Shown: piece after piece, positions 41,601-52,279 of the stretch
How the letters are laid out: every line of letters begins with the position of its first letter
How positions within the stretch are numbered: the stretch's first letter is position 1
From: Pipra filicauda
Taxonomy: Eukaryota > Chordata > Aves > Passeriformes > Pipridae
Assembly (NCBI RefSeq): GCF_003945595.2
Contig: NW_024104377.1
Coordinates: 1 to 64,000 of the forward strand
DNA: 64,000 nt
Reading direction: 5' to 3'
The notes under the pieces: model-generated
Told to the model about the DNA's origin: nothing
Database searches by the model: none
What the model saw: the letters and a program-made list of their open reading frames with translations, nothing else
Translations under genes and position numbers: made by a program

Positions 41601-44600
41601 TAACAAGTTGGAAAAACAAGAGATACCCCTCTCAAAACAGCAGTTCCTTTAGCATAAAGTTGCAACAGGTAAAATACAGGTTCGGTTCACAGGTCCTGAC
41701 CCCACAACATCACTGGACTTTGTTCCACCAAATCTACACCTATTATCTTCCACCAGCTGAATCCAACGATGTAAATTGAACAGATGGTCTCAGCAGTAAC
41801 ATGTAAAAAACTTCCCTGGCCACCAGCAACGAGCCTGTTTGACATATTCACTGACCACTGCAGTGCACGAGAGAGTGCACAGGAGAAACAAATCACCTCC
41901 ACACATCCTCAGGTCAGACTCAAATGACATTAGTGAGATGGAGTTCAGGAGCTTAGTCACCAAATCCAAACATATTTTGTGATTTGCCTGAAGATTTGTT
42001 CTCTCCAGCTGTCAATCTAACAACTTCTGTGAGCACTAAATATATTATTTTTTTCATACATTATATGCTGTTATATTGTTTCAGGATACTGTGATTTGTT
42101 TTCCTTATTAATTCTCATGACTGCTAAACTGTGAGACCAAATAAACACCATGGCATTTTTTCCCCCTGTGTTATTACATTCTTGCAATATTTTGTAGGAT
42201 TTATTTTTAATTTCTGATGAGGTTTCATTACTAACTTCATTATTATTTATTTAGCTGTTCATAACTAACATTCGGAACAGTTAAATAAAATAAATTTAGA
42301 AAACCAACCCACATACCCACCACACAGTTTCTTTTTCAACAAACTGTGCCACTTCCAAAGCCCAGACTCATTTTTACCTGAAGCATTCTAAAGTACATGC
42401 CAATTTACAGGGGAAGAGAAACTTCATTTCATTTAACTGTAAAAAGTTAAAACCCACCACATTTAGAAGCTGACTCTTCAAAATGCTTCCATTAATTTGC
42501 TGGACTATTTTGAATATGAATAGTCTTAGATGTAAAACAGAAATCAAGTCATTCACCTATTCACCTAACAGCTGTAATAGGAGCAGCAAAAATCTCTAAC
42601 AGCAGGAAGTTTAGTTTGAAAATCTTCTCCCACAGCTCCCACTGTTTAGCGAGGCCAAGTCCATGCTATAACTTTAGCTGGAATAGTTTTCTGGATGAGC
42701 TGACAACTGCGTCAGCCACTAATAAACCTGCATTTTCACTACCATATGTTACTTCCCTTAGGAAGTGCAGGCATACAGACTTGATGGATGGGTGGAAAGA
42801 AAGAAAAGCAGGTGAAATAAACGATGCAAACAAAAGCAGAATTCGTTAAAATGAGATATAACAACACTTGGAGATCTTTGCTGCTGAAGTGATCAGAATA
42901 GCTATTAAAGGCTTTCAAACAGAGAAATCTCTTTAAACACAGTTAATTATACCAAAAACTTCTTATTTCCTAGACATTGGCAGGAACTTCATTTCAGCTA
43001 CAATAGGACCTATGAAGACTTAACCTATATTCTTTCTTTTCATTTTCCTTCTCTGCAGTCACCAAACATCAATGTGATCACAGTAAGTTTCAACTTCAGC
43101 ACGTCAAACTTCTCCTTACATCTCTTTTCTGGAAAATGTGATCCTTCTTTTTAGAGTGCCTACACCCAAAAATGAAACAGATGAATCTAAGGCACAACTT
43201 CTATTCAGAATGCAAGTTTTCGTATTTTTAATTTTAATCCATGAAACAGCTTGAGGACTACTATTCTCTATGTAAAACCTTTACTAGATACTAAGAAAAG
43301 TAACTTTCAAGTTTTGTGCATCACTCTTCTTCCTGTTCCTTTCTTCATAATTGCCACTAGTCCTGGTGCAAAGTTCATTACAAAAGCACTTTCAGTCAGT
43401 CCATCCATCCCTCTCATTGTAATAGGACTCATGCCTTCTCAAAGAAAAACTAAAACTTTTTAAACCATTATTGTAAAAAGATAATATACAACCTTAATGC
43501 TTTTCATGGCAAAAGAGAATATAACAGACTAATAATAGTCCTCCCTGAGTCAGATTTTGGTTGCAAGCAAGAAGCACCAATTTCACAATTCAGGCTCTGT
43601 GCAAATTTACATCTATATCTGAACATGATGACTTCATAAACACAGTGTCTGAGTTCTACGACACATTTCCTTGCCTTCAGTTTCAGCTCCCCATTTTGGT
43701 ATTTGACAGAACTCATCCCATTCAGACCCTTCATTTTATGCAAGGCCAAATATTTAAGTTTACAATGTCCCTTCTAACTTCCCACATTTTTATGTTTGAC
43801 TTAAATCCCTTCCAGGAGTGAAGTGCTTCCCCTAGCCTGAATAATCTACCAAGTAGGTGGAAGAAGGAACACAGTGGAGTCAGGTGGCATCTTCTGTGAC
43901 AGAATACCACATTTCAGAGACTTCTGTAATATTAGCATCCAATCTTCACACAGAACCACTTAATAACATTTACGCTAAAATTATAAACAAAAACCAGATA
44001 AATGAGGTGTGCTACAGTTTCTCAGAAAGAAATTAAAAAATAGTAAAAAAACCCAAACGCAAAACAAATCTTGCAGAAAGAGCCCAGCTACTTTTAAAAA
44101 CTTAGGATAAGCATCATTGTCCATTTAAGACAATGTTTTCAGTACCATCTCTTGAATTCAAATTCATGAGATCATTTGCTTCTTGAACTGATGAATCCAG
44201 AATTTTAAAATCTTTATTTAAGGACTCAGAGAAAATCTCATTGTTATTTACTGTTAAGCTGCTTTCAAAAGATTACTTGAAATCTCCCAGGCCTTAAAAA
44301 GCCAAGATCTGATCTTTCAGTAAGATTATTTTCTAAATAAGAAACTCAAATAAAACAATAGCTGAACGTAATGTTAGAACTAATCTTTGTAAAACAAATC
44401 CGTCAGTTTAGAAAAGGGTAAAAATAAAAATGGAATTATAAATGCCAAAGATTACCTAACTCACACACTGCTATTCTTTGCTTAGAACATGTGTGGAGTT
44501 GGTTTTGTTTCTTTTTTCTTTGTTTGCTTTCAAACTTTTTTTAAAGGGTAGTCATATAACTCCCGTCTGCAACAGGGGACAGCTATTACAAAAGATAACT

Positions 44601-46058
44601 ACCCAACTCAAGGTTGGGTTTTTCTGTCATTTAATTTCTATGGCACTGCTGCATCAAGGTTTTAACAAAAGGAACAGCGTTTTTTCCCCCCAAGCCAAAA
44701 TGACACCCAGGCACACGCTTCATATGGTAAAGTATAAAAATGGAAATTTCATCAATTTTGTTCTGAGTGACAAGAATAAATATTTTAAAAAAGAATTCTC
44801 TATGTGCATCTTTACAATAATCTTCACATTCAATATTTAACATACATGTACATATGCATACATGGGGAGAAAACAGGGCAGATTCTGCATCCCATGCCAC
44901 CCTTTGCAACCTCGTGTGAATTGCAGCCTCTGTTATACAGTACTTCAGAAGGTCTGGAATCGCACCTTTGAAAAACCTATATGCACGAGTCATCTGTGAA
45001 TTGTTTGTGGTTTCCAGCACAGTTCTCTCCACTGTGTGTGTGTCAAGGAAATGAATACAAATCAAACACTAACGTGGGATTGTTCTTCAGCAACATGAAC
45101 AGCACTTCAGTGCTGACTCTAGTATAGTACCAGCACATCACATGCACAAGCCATTTAAATATCCAGAAACAGAAGAGCTGCCCCAGCTTAACTTTAAACA
45201 AGAAGAAAAACAGTTCATTCAAGTCAGCAATGAGTTACGGATTTATCTTAATAAAGCAAGAGCTCCCATTGAAGTCTGGACACTAGACTCCCAACATTAA
45301 TGAGTTATAGGGCTAATATAACTGAGTCCAGTTCCATAATTCACTGCAGAGCACAGCTTCATCCTAACAGAAGTGTTTGGAAAATATTTAATCATTGTTA
45401 TAGATCACCTCGGAACAAAACATTTTTCTGCTCAGAGATCTTCTGTCTCGTCTGCAATAAAAATCTTGGCAAGAAACTAGGGGAAATGCAGCTATGTACA
45501 CAAAAGGTCCTTGGAACCAAATAAAACTCAGAGTTTTTAATTTTTTAAAAAAGTTTTAAAACAGGCAACCAATTCCTAGCCATAAAACTTGGTTTAGCTA
45601 CAGTGCTGCATAGAAACAACATGTAATGTACAAAATATAAACTACTCTGCAGCCTGAGCAACAAGGAGTCAGAAATATTACTTCCCACCAGATCAAAGCA
45701 CACTTCACATGAGCTGAAGACCAGATGTCTTCAATTTAAAGTGCTTTTCAGTTGCACTAACTTCATGTTAGGAACAAAACAAACCAAAAAAATCTGAAGT
45801 TACTCTTTGCAGTGAGCGCACAGAACTATTTCACAATCCAAATTTTTGTCTAAAATTACGCGTTTCTCCAACATACAAATAGGACAGGGGTGTAGGCAAG
45901 GCGCTCGAGACCAACATAACCATCTGCAGGTCCGGGGCTTCGGGGAACAAGAGGAACGCTGCTGATGGGGCACTTCGCCGTGCTCTTCCCCGGGGTAGTG
46001 CATCCCGGTACCGCTTAGGCGAGGGCAGCTTCTGCCCTGCCCTCTCAGGTGACGATCT

Positions 46059-46071
46059 GGGGGGGGGGGGG
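46059..46071 (+). repeat. G13 run in the CpG island
   Basis: Thirteen consecutive G on the plus strand, that is C13 on the PTPRM sense strand, about 0.6 kb into intron 1. A run of this length can form G-quadruplex structures and is also prone to sequencing-length error. Confidence 0.8.
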
Positions 46072-46556
46072 CTGCAGAAAGCGCGGGGCCAGGGCTCTAC
46101 CTCCGGCTCTGCCGGCGTTTCACGGCCGCACCCCCGGGCAGCGCCGAGGGCGGGGAGCGCCGGGGGCCAGCGCGGAGGCACCGGCGGGCAGGCACGGCAG
46201 GCACCGCCGGCCCCTCCGGGAGCACCGCCAGCCCTCCTGCCCCCGTCGCCAGCCAGGGCTGCGGACGGAGCGCCGGGGGCCGGAGGCGGCTCACCTCGCC
46301 CCTCCGCCCCCTGCGCCGGGGCAGCGGGAAACTTTCGGGAAGTCGGCGGCGGAGAAACGCCGGAGAGCCCGAATCCCGCCCATCCCTCCAGCTCTGCCCT
46401 GGAGGTGCCCGAGCTCCGCCAGCCTGTCGCCCTTCCATCGAGGCGCAGGGGCGCAAGCCGAACGGCATCCCGGCACCGCCGCCGTCTCCGGACACTTTTT
46501 CCACCCCAGGGACGCAATGGTTTCGAAGTGTCAACCCCGTCAGGGGGACGGGGAGG

Positions 46557-46570
46557 AAAAAAAAAAAAAA
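46557..46570. repeat. A14 run inside GC-rich sequence
   Basis: Fourteen consecutive A on the plus strand within the CpG island, followed by A-rich sequence to about 46596. On the PTPRM sense strand it is a T run in the first 150 bases of intron 1. Confidence 0.85.
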
Positions 46571-46685
46571 GGCAGAAGAAAACAAAAAACCAAACCAGAC
46601 CCCCACCGACTGCGAAGTGGCAGCGATTCCCCCCTGCCCCTTCGCCGCCTGGCCCGCGGGAGGGCTGCCTGGGGGTAAGGCGACT

Positions 46686-46691
46686 CCTTAC
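46686..46691 (-). other. PTPRM: Splice donor of PTPRM intron 1
   Basis: On the minus strand the exon ends in ACAG, directly followed by GTAAGG, a near-perfect match to the vertebrate 5' splice-site consensus. The junction falls after the first base of a codon, which agrees with the phase-1 exon 1/exon 2 junction of R2B-type receptor phosphatases. Confidence 0.88.
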
Positions 46692-46764
46692 CTGTGAACG
46701 TCTGCGCTCCCGCTGCCAGCAAAACTCCGGCCAAAGTAACCAGGCAAGTTCCAACTTTCCCCAT
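46692..46764 (-). CDS. PTPRM: PTPRM exon 1 coding part (signal peptide), partial gene
   Basis: Read on the minus strand from the ATG at 46764, this exon encodes 24 residues, including GTCLVTLAGVLLAAG, and ends with one extra base (phase 1) directly before a GTAAGG donor. As I remember it, human PTPRM exon 1 has the same 24-residue length, phase and pattern (GTCLATLAGLLLTAAG, then ETFS). PTPRM is a type I membrane protein tyrosine phosphatase with MAM, Ig and fibronectin III domains outside the cell and two phosphatase domains inside. It mediates homophilic adhesion at cell contacts. This exon supplies only the cleaved signal peptide: a short polar start, a hydrophobic core and small residues near the expected cleavage site. 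The start has a strong Kozak context (A at -3, G at +4). No upstream ATG exists in the leader for about 0.9 kb. The MAM-encoding exon 2 was not found in the window. The paralogues PTPRK, PTPRT and PTPRU are less likely given the match to mu. Confidence 0.9.
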
Positions 46765-47330
46765 ATTTCCACCCCTTCCTGCTCCGAGTCCAGCAAAGTG
46801 CCAAAGTGTTTGCCAAAGTAGGAGGCGCCCCTCTCGCCCTCCTCCAGTCCGTGGGGCAGGCGAGGAGGGGGCAGCCGGACTCCCGCACTTGGTGCCTCGC
46901 GGGCTGCTTTCCCTTGCTTGCCCTCCGTCCGCTCTTAAGGACAGGGGAAGACGGTGCGAAGTGGCCGCGGGCCGCCCGCCCGTCTGCCTTCCTCCGGCCA
47001 CGCCGCTGCCCCGGTGGGCGCCGCTCGCCTCCCCCGGTGCCCAGGGGGGCACCCTTAATCCCGGAGCCTCCTCGGCCGGCGCCGCCACTAGTCCCGGTTC
47101 AGCTCGGCTCCCTGACTGACTCGCGGTCCCCCGCGGCGGGCGGGCGGGCTGAAGGGAGCGCGGAAAGTCACGCCCAGCCGCCGGCGCCGCCGCTCTCTCC
47201 CGCTAGAGGGCGAGGCGGCCGGAACCCGCCGCCGACAGCAGCTCGGGGGCGGCCGTCGCCCGAGGGGGGAAGCGCTTGGGTCTCCTTCCCGCCCCGCTGC
47301 CCCGAGCGCGGCTCTCCGTGCAAAGGTGGC
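46765..47330 (-). other. PTPRM: Likely PTPRM 5' UTR / core promoter span
   Basis: This is the GC-rich stretch directly upstream of the PTPRM start codon. On the minus strand it holds no ATG at all; the first one upstream is at 47662-47664. A transcript starting anywhere in the span would therefore use the annotated start as its first AUG. The frame of the signal peptide also stays open upstream, back to at least a GTG at 47086-47088. The right end is a guess, set near the GC-box cluster; no start site was mapped. Confidence 0.5.
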
Positions 47331-47406
47331 GCCGTGCCGGGCAGGGCGATGTCGAAAGTTCGTGGATAGCGGAGGGAGGAGAGGGAAGAGAAAGGGGAAC
47401 CACAAT

Positions 47407-47434
47407 AAAAAAAAAAAAAAAGAAAAAGAAAAAT
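47407..47434. repeat. A15 run and A-rich tail in the CpG island
   Basis: Fifteen A followed by GAAAAAGAAAAA in otherwise GC-rich promoter sequence, about 0.65 kb upstream of the PTPRM start codon. Such poly(dA:dT) tracts exclude nucleosomes, so a promoter role is plausible but unproven. Confidence 0.8.
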
Positions 47435-48702
47435 TTCAGCCAGGCGTCTCGGTAACTTTGCCGCGGGCCGGCCCCGGCCGGAGCCGCCGGCGCTGGAGTT
47501 GTGACCGCCGTGGGTACTTGACCCGCCGGGACGGGGCCCCGAAGGGACGAGCAGCGCGGCCCCGGGGCAGCGACCTCGTCCCCGCCCCGCCGCTCTGGCG
47601 CTGCTCCGGGCACCCGGACGGGGAACGGGAAACTCAGGAGGGGGGGAGAGCGCTGGCTTTCCATCACCGCTTCGGTTTGTTTGTACAGGCGGTCTGGACT
47701 CTGTCTGAAGAACTAGTTGGAGGCCACCACTCAGCCTTCCGCGGGAACCGCAAGCGTAAGAGCCCTGCCCGCACGGCGCTCGGCTAATGCCGAGAGAAAA
47801 TTAAGATGTAAATGGGATCTACGGGCTGGAAAGGAGAGGCAGTGTCTTGTAAATTAAATGCTTTGCATTCGGGTGCTGCTCGTAAAACTTGAGCGCCTTG
47901 CTTAGCTCTCGGTAACAGCGACCCTTGGCCTCTCCGGAGCGCTCCGGGAAGGGACTTCTGGAGATCGCCCACCCCCGCCCCCAGCTCAAGACACGGGGGC
48001 AGCTCCTACTTCTGCAAGTGAGAATAACGTCAGGAATTGGCAGGGTTAGAGAGTGAATGATGGAAATAAATCACATTAAAATGGCAGTTATCTTTCATTA
48101 TTTGCAGCGTGTGACTTTTGGCATTGATCTCCACGTCACGTATGAAACACTGCCGCTTGACAGTCGTCCTCACACTGGGGCTTTGGCTCCTGGTGTCCAT
48201 GGCACTGCAAGGATGTGTTTGCTGGTTTTAAACCACTTCTTTCTAAAGTGTAGCTCTAGAGGTGGAAATATTTTTGTTGGCTCTCGCTTTCTATGAAAGC
48301 TTTTTCTTTCAAGTGCAACTGTGGCCAAATTCAATACCTTGCCTATTCCATGTGGGTTATTAATAAAACAGTAAAACCAAGAATCTAGATGATGCTAGAA
48401 TTAAGGGTTTGATGTTCTAGGTTCTCATTTATCTCCAGCACGAGTCCTCTGTTTTCCATGCTGCTCTTATATATAGTTAGCTTACTTCATTCCTGCTTCA
48501 ATTGAAGTCAAAAGTCCACCCATCCCCCGCATGGTCGTGCGAGTTACAACATATTAATGATTTCTGCATATTTTATATTATTTTTACATACAACACATTA
48601 TCTTCAAACTTACGCACACAGCTGTATCATTTCCAGGGATCGCCCAACCATGCTGTTTTCGGGACGCTGTTCTATTATGTTTTGGGTAATGCATCTGTTA
48701 CG

Positions 48703-48711
48703 TGACGCAAT
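48703..48711 (+). promoter_or_regulatory. C/EBP-ATF composite-like site
   Basis: TGACGCAAT joins a CRE half-site to a C/EBP half-site, the layout of amino-acid-response/CARE elements bound by ATF4-C/EBP dimers. It lies about 1.9 kb upstream of the PTPRM start codon and 100 bp from a full CRE. Single-site matches of this length are weak evidence. Confidence 0.3.
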
Positions 48712-48809
48712 CTTTGCGACGGGACATGAACTTTGAGATGTGTGAGGGTACGGCAGCTGCCTCAAAAGTTAACGCAAGGGGGCAGAATAGCATTAATTGT
48801 TGTGTTTCC

Positions 48810-48817
48810 TGACGTCA
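48810..48817. promoter_or_regulatory. Perfect palindromic CRE
   Basis: TGACGTCA is the full consensus for CREB/ATF-family binding. CpG-containing 8-mers are depleted in vertebrate DNA outside islands, so a retained full CRE about 2 kb upstream of a promoter is mildly suggestive of use. Its target gene cannot be told from sequence. Confidence 0.4.
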
Positions 48818-49234
48818 GACTTTTGAATCGTGAGGCTTTTCTTAGTTTATTGTTTGCCTGGACCTTCACAGTCTTCCCTTTTGGCCCCTGAAAAAGTTCC
48901 CTTAATCCCCCAAAGCCCTGGTAACCCAGGGGTATTTTGTAATAAAAGTTGTGGTTTTTTTATTTTAATTTTCATTTTTTTCCTTGTTACATAACTTATG
49001 TATTTTGTATGTTCTTTAAAAACTGCGGTTATAGTTTCTAAAAATTAGAAACTCTAGCTAGTCTTGCAAGTGCTACCTTTGTAACTAAAAATCTTTAAAA
49101 ACTCAAATCTCGTAAATAACTAGCAGTAAATTAAACTTTAAAATGTGTCTTCTAGTAGCTCTGTACTAAAAATCCAAAAATGAGCAGTTACGCCAATGCT
49201 TATGCTAATGATGACCTTTCTCGGTTCAGGATGC

Positions 49235-49262
49235 CCAGACACACATAAAATTGTGTGTCTGG
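49235..49262. repeat. Hairpin-forming inverted repeat, 11-bp perfect arms
   Basis: CCAGACACACA (49235-49245), loop TAAAAT, then the exact reverse complement TGTGTGTCTGG (49252-49262). The symmetry stops at once outside the arms. It could be a structured site or the remnant of an inverted-repeat element; no family is recognised. Confidence 0.85.
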
Positions 49263-51471
49263 TCAGCCACTGTCAATCCCAACAGAGTAACTCTCAACCC
49301 CAACTTTTTCACAGAAAATAGAAAATTCCGTGTCTATATCCACAGCTATCTGGCATTAGCTTAGTGAAGATGAGATGGAAAGTCACTGAATTCTGAGGAT
49401 TACAGAAGAACATGTAAGAGTGTTTGGTCAGTTACAGTAGGACTAAGTGCATGACCTTCAAAGACACAAATATTCCGCTTTACTTACGGCAAATGTAAGA
49501 AACAGTTAAGCTCCAGGGAATACCTAAACCAACAAGAACAATGGAAACACAGGTCATGCATGGCTGATTGGGAATTGTTAGCCGTGTCATAAATATCACA
49601 AATAAAATTATTCCTGCAGAAAAGAGTCAAAGAATGAGACAGTAAGACACGTAGAATAAGGAGGAAATCTGGAAATTGTCAAAACTAATTTCTAAATTTT
49701 AATGTACAGCAATAGGAAATGCACATAAACAGCTTTCATTGCAAAGATTTTTTTTTTATTTTAAAATATGGAATTTGTATATGTTCCACTGGGGGGGAAT
49801 TAAACAACTTGATGATAAATTATGAATAATTACACTGTTTATTACAGAAACTTCTCTGGCACAGCTGCTCTCTGCCTGCTAATCATTCTCTTGCTGAACA
49901 ATTTCCAGTATTCCAGATCTCTGAGCTGCTTCTGGCAACTGATTTTTGAAAATTTCAAAATGACTGAGAACTGTATTACTGGTTAGAGAGGTCTGAGGTC
50001 CAAGTACTTATCATCATCTGGAAACAAGACGACTTGTGTCAAGGATAAATTCTTAGAAAATACCTACATATGGACTTAACAATATTATGTGTTGTGTTTA
50101 TCTATTTAGCTGTTACCTTTCCTTTAAGATGCTAATGATACTCAGTGCTGTTAATTCTGTGTTGCTGGTGCAAGATTAAGTAAACATATCTCAAATTCCA
50201 TAAGGCATCAAGGCCATCCTGCATAATCTGTAGCATGAAGTCACCCTTCCTATAATGATACAGAGCAGGAACACTCTCTTGCTCATGTTACAGCAGAAAT
50301 AGAAAAGCAAAGACTAGTATTCAAATACTGGAGGAAGGCCCAAACATCCTGCCTTTTTTTGGCCTGTGACAATGCTGATTAAGTGGCCAAGAATGTGGGC
50401 TACATGGCTGTCACCTGATCTTTTGGTTCAGTAGCAGATAACATCACTTACAGCTCAAAGCTATTTTTTGCACTGTAAAATAGTCAGACGAGTGATTTTT
50501 GCTAGCCCACTCTATCTTGTTTTAAAGCTCAGACAGACAAGCATCATGAATCTTTCAATGACACTACTGTTTAAATATGATGAAAGTTAATTTTCTTCAC
50601 AGGACAGCGGCACATTTTCTTAGTTAAGTACAGCTAATAAGTGAAAGTATGATGTGCTTTGTCAGAAGACAATGATTCACATTCTCTGTTTTTATCAAAG
50701 CTGCTTCTCTGCTACAGTGAAATTCAGACCACCTAAGAAAAATCACATCATTTCTGTAGGTCAAGGAGAAATATGCCCAACTGAAAAATGGGTGATTTTT
50801 TTTTTCATTTGAGGCCCTTCTTAAATACAGAGCAGCCTCTTCTCCTTTGCTAATGTTCACTTATCTTTAGGTAGCTTTCTCTTCTCACCTAGTTTTTTAC
50901 TGATATTCTTCACCTTTTCACTGCTCATTTTTGTCGAAAGCTTTTTTAAAAAAGGGTGTTCTTATCTATGTGCCAGGATTTATTGATTACATTATACACA
51001 ATTATATTCTCTTTCATAATGTTGAATATATCTGTATCCATAGATGCTGTAAAGGTTTCATTTGTTCCTGAAGAGCTATTTCAGTGATGAATGTAATGTT
51101 CTGAATAAATCTTCTGGTGTTTAGTCAAAAAGTCAGGTATGCATCCTTCTGCCTTTTGTTGAGAGGTAGAGTGAGAATGTAGTAGTGTCCTTAAAAGATC
51201 ACATCCACCCCATACCCCATATTTCCTTGCCTCCAAGGAACAACAAAGAACTCCTTGGAATCTAAGGTCAGTCTAAAGCAGCTGCAAAAGTTGCTGCATA
51301 CAAAATGTTCCATCTTTAGTAGAGGCTCATCATCTTTCCCGCTTATTGCTGCTGGGGCTTGCTGGCACTGGAACTGATCCCTGATCATTCATTTGGCACT
51401 GAGACGCTCTAATCACTGTAGCTGCTCCCTATCAGATATTGTCATGTGTAATGTGACTGCCTGTTTTGTTC

Positions 51472-51492
51472 TTTTTTTTTTTCTTTTTTTTT
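51472..51492. repeat. T-rich run
   Basis: Two long T runs separated by a single C on the plus strand, followed by CATTACTAATG. Low complexity with no recognisable element attached. Confidence 0.75.
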
Positions 51493-52065
51493 CATTACTA
51501 ATGATTTGTGCAAGCATTTTTTCTAAGGACATCTTGCCTTATTCACTTGATCACTCTGAAGTTTGTGGTAATAAAAACTAAAGTCCTCTTTGTTTTCAGC
51601 TGTTAAAAAACCAACAGATATGGTTACTGCTAGTTCAAGACGAAGAACAAAAAATAGCTTCATTGTGGAAGTACATCTATTTCATAAGGTATTCTGATAT
51701 TTGTTATAATAAGATGTATAAGAGAGAGTGTTGCCTAGGCAGGTAGAAGCTTGTAAACTCATAAAAAATTTAACTCTATGTACGGTGCTGTCTCTTCTGC
51801 TGGAAGCAAAGTTTTTATTGCCACGATCAACATAGTCTCCTTCCACCACTCATGTGGTTTGTACGGACAAGGAAGAACATGTGCTTCATGCCAGATTGTG
51901 TTTGGTGTATTTTTGTGTCTTGTCTTCAATCCAAATTCTGTCTCGCATTCTGATTGTCAGCATTTTATCAGAAAACTATTGTTTTTAACGATCAACAAAG
52001 ACTTAAAACCATTGTGGCTTTTACCTCTACTCTTAGAAGTATATCGCTCTTTATAGTATATGTAA

Positions 52066-52279
52066 GAAGCAGGCCTCTTCAAACTAGAGCTTTCTGTCAG
52101 GGAACGGAAAGGGTCAGCTATTTCCTAAGGGATGGGGAGCCAAGAATCGAGTGCAGTAACATCTTTCAGCAGGAGAGGGGCCAGGGATCTGATCTACCAG
52201 CCCCAGCAAGGTAAGTAGGGCAGTGTGAGAGAGCATGGCCACATTCAGCCAAGGCTCCAAATCATGAAGTAAGTTCACA
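52066..52279 (+). other. Possible 5' UTR of the RTE-type element
   Basis: The sequence immediately left of the endonuclease frame is GC-richer than its surroundings, starts abruptly near CAGGCCTCTTCAAAC, and has no stop-free continuation of the frame. It may be the element's 5' leader. I recognise no motif that proves it. Confidence 0.3.

Larger units (their letters stand above)
35772..45889. other. Intronic stretch, mostly unremarkable
   Basis: AT-rich intron between the plus-strand CR1 and the CpG island. It holds a possible tRNA-derived SINE remnant near 38.5 kb, a small nested direct repeat at 37889-37941 and G runs at 39614-39622 and 39823-39830. Two overlapping frames near 44.5-45.1 kb (120 and 144 codons, opposite strands) show no recognisable domains. 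Confidence 0.6.
1..46691 (-). other. PTPRM: PTPRM intron 1, 5' part (continues off the left edge)
   Basis: Everything left of the exon 1 donor is read as intron 1. No matching acceptor plus MAM-domain exon was found on the minus strand: the expected GGC-L-F-D-E-P start of exon 2 was not seen. PTPRM intron 1 is known to be very large in vertebrates, so an intron longer than 46 kb is expected. Apart from two CR1 fragments, a SINE-like remnant and low-complexity runs, the sequence is unremarkable AT-rich DNA. Its short ORFs carry no recognised domains. Confidence 0.8.
45890..47800. promoter_or_regulatory. PTPRM: CpG island, presumed PTPRM promoter
   Basis: Base composition changes abruptly from AT-rich intron to very GC-rich sequence dense in CG dinucleotides, and returns to AT-rich sequence after about 47.8 kb. 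The island covers PTPRM exon 1, the first 0.8 kb of intron 1 and about 1 kb upstream. Sp1/KLF-like GC boxes are visible at 47138-47144, 47245-47252, 47288-47297 and 47581-47592. I see no convincing TATA box. This is the usual layout of a broad CpG-island promoter. The exact transcription start cannot be placed from sequence alone. Homopolymer runs (G13 at 46059-46071, A14 at 46557-46570, A15 at 47407-47421) interrupt the island. Confidence 0.85.
47801..52065. other. PTPRM 5' flank, no gene recognised
   Basis: Composition returns to AT-rich. A perfect CRE, a C/EBP-ATF-like site and a hairpin-forming inverted repeat are annotated separately. A T-rich run (two long T stretches separated by C) lies at 51472-51492. 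The short open frames look random. Confidence 0.6.

Noticed and set aside
44478..45065. 120-codon plus and 144-codon minus frames near the left side of the CpG island
   Set aside because: No recognisable domain, intronic position and ordinary AT-rich composition; considered chance.
45831..46796. 321-codon open frame on the minus strand across exon 1 and the CpG island
   Set aside because: It begins at a non-ATG codon, runs through the PTPRM exon in the wrong frame and continues into the intron. Its composition (Arg, Gly, Pro, Ala) is that expected of GC-rich DNA lacking stop codons.
46049..47787. Several 100-210-codon frames on both strands of the CpG island
   Set aside because: All have low-complexity Pro/Arg/Gly/Ala composition, overlap each other on both strands and show no domains; stop codons are simply rare in GC-rich DNA.
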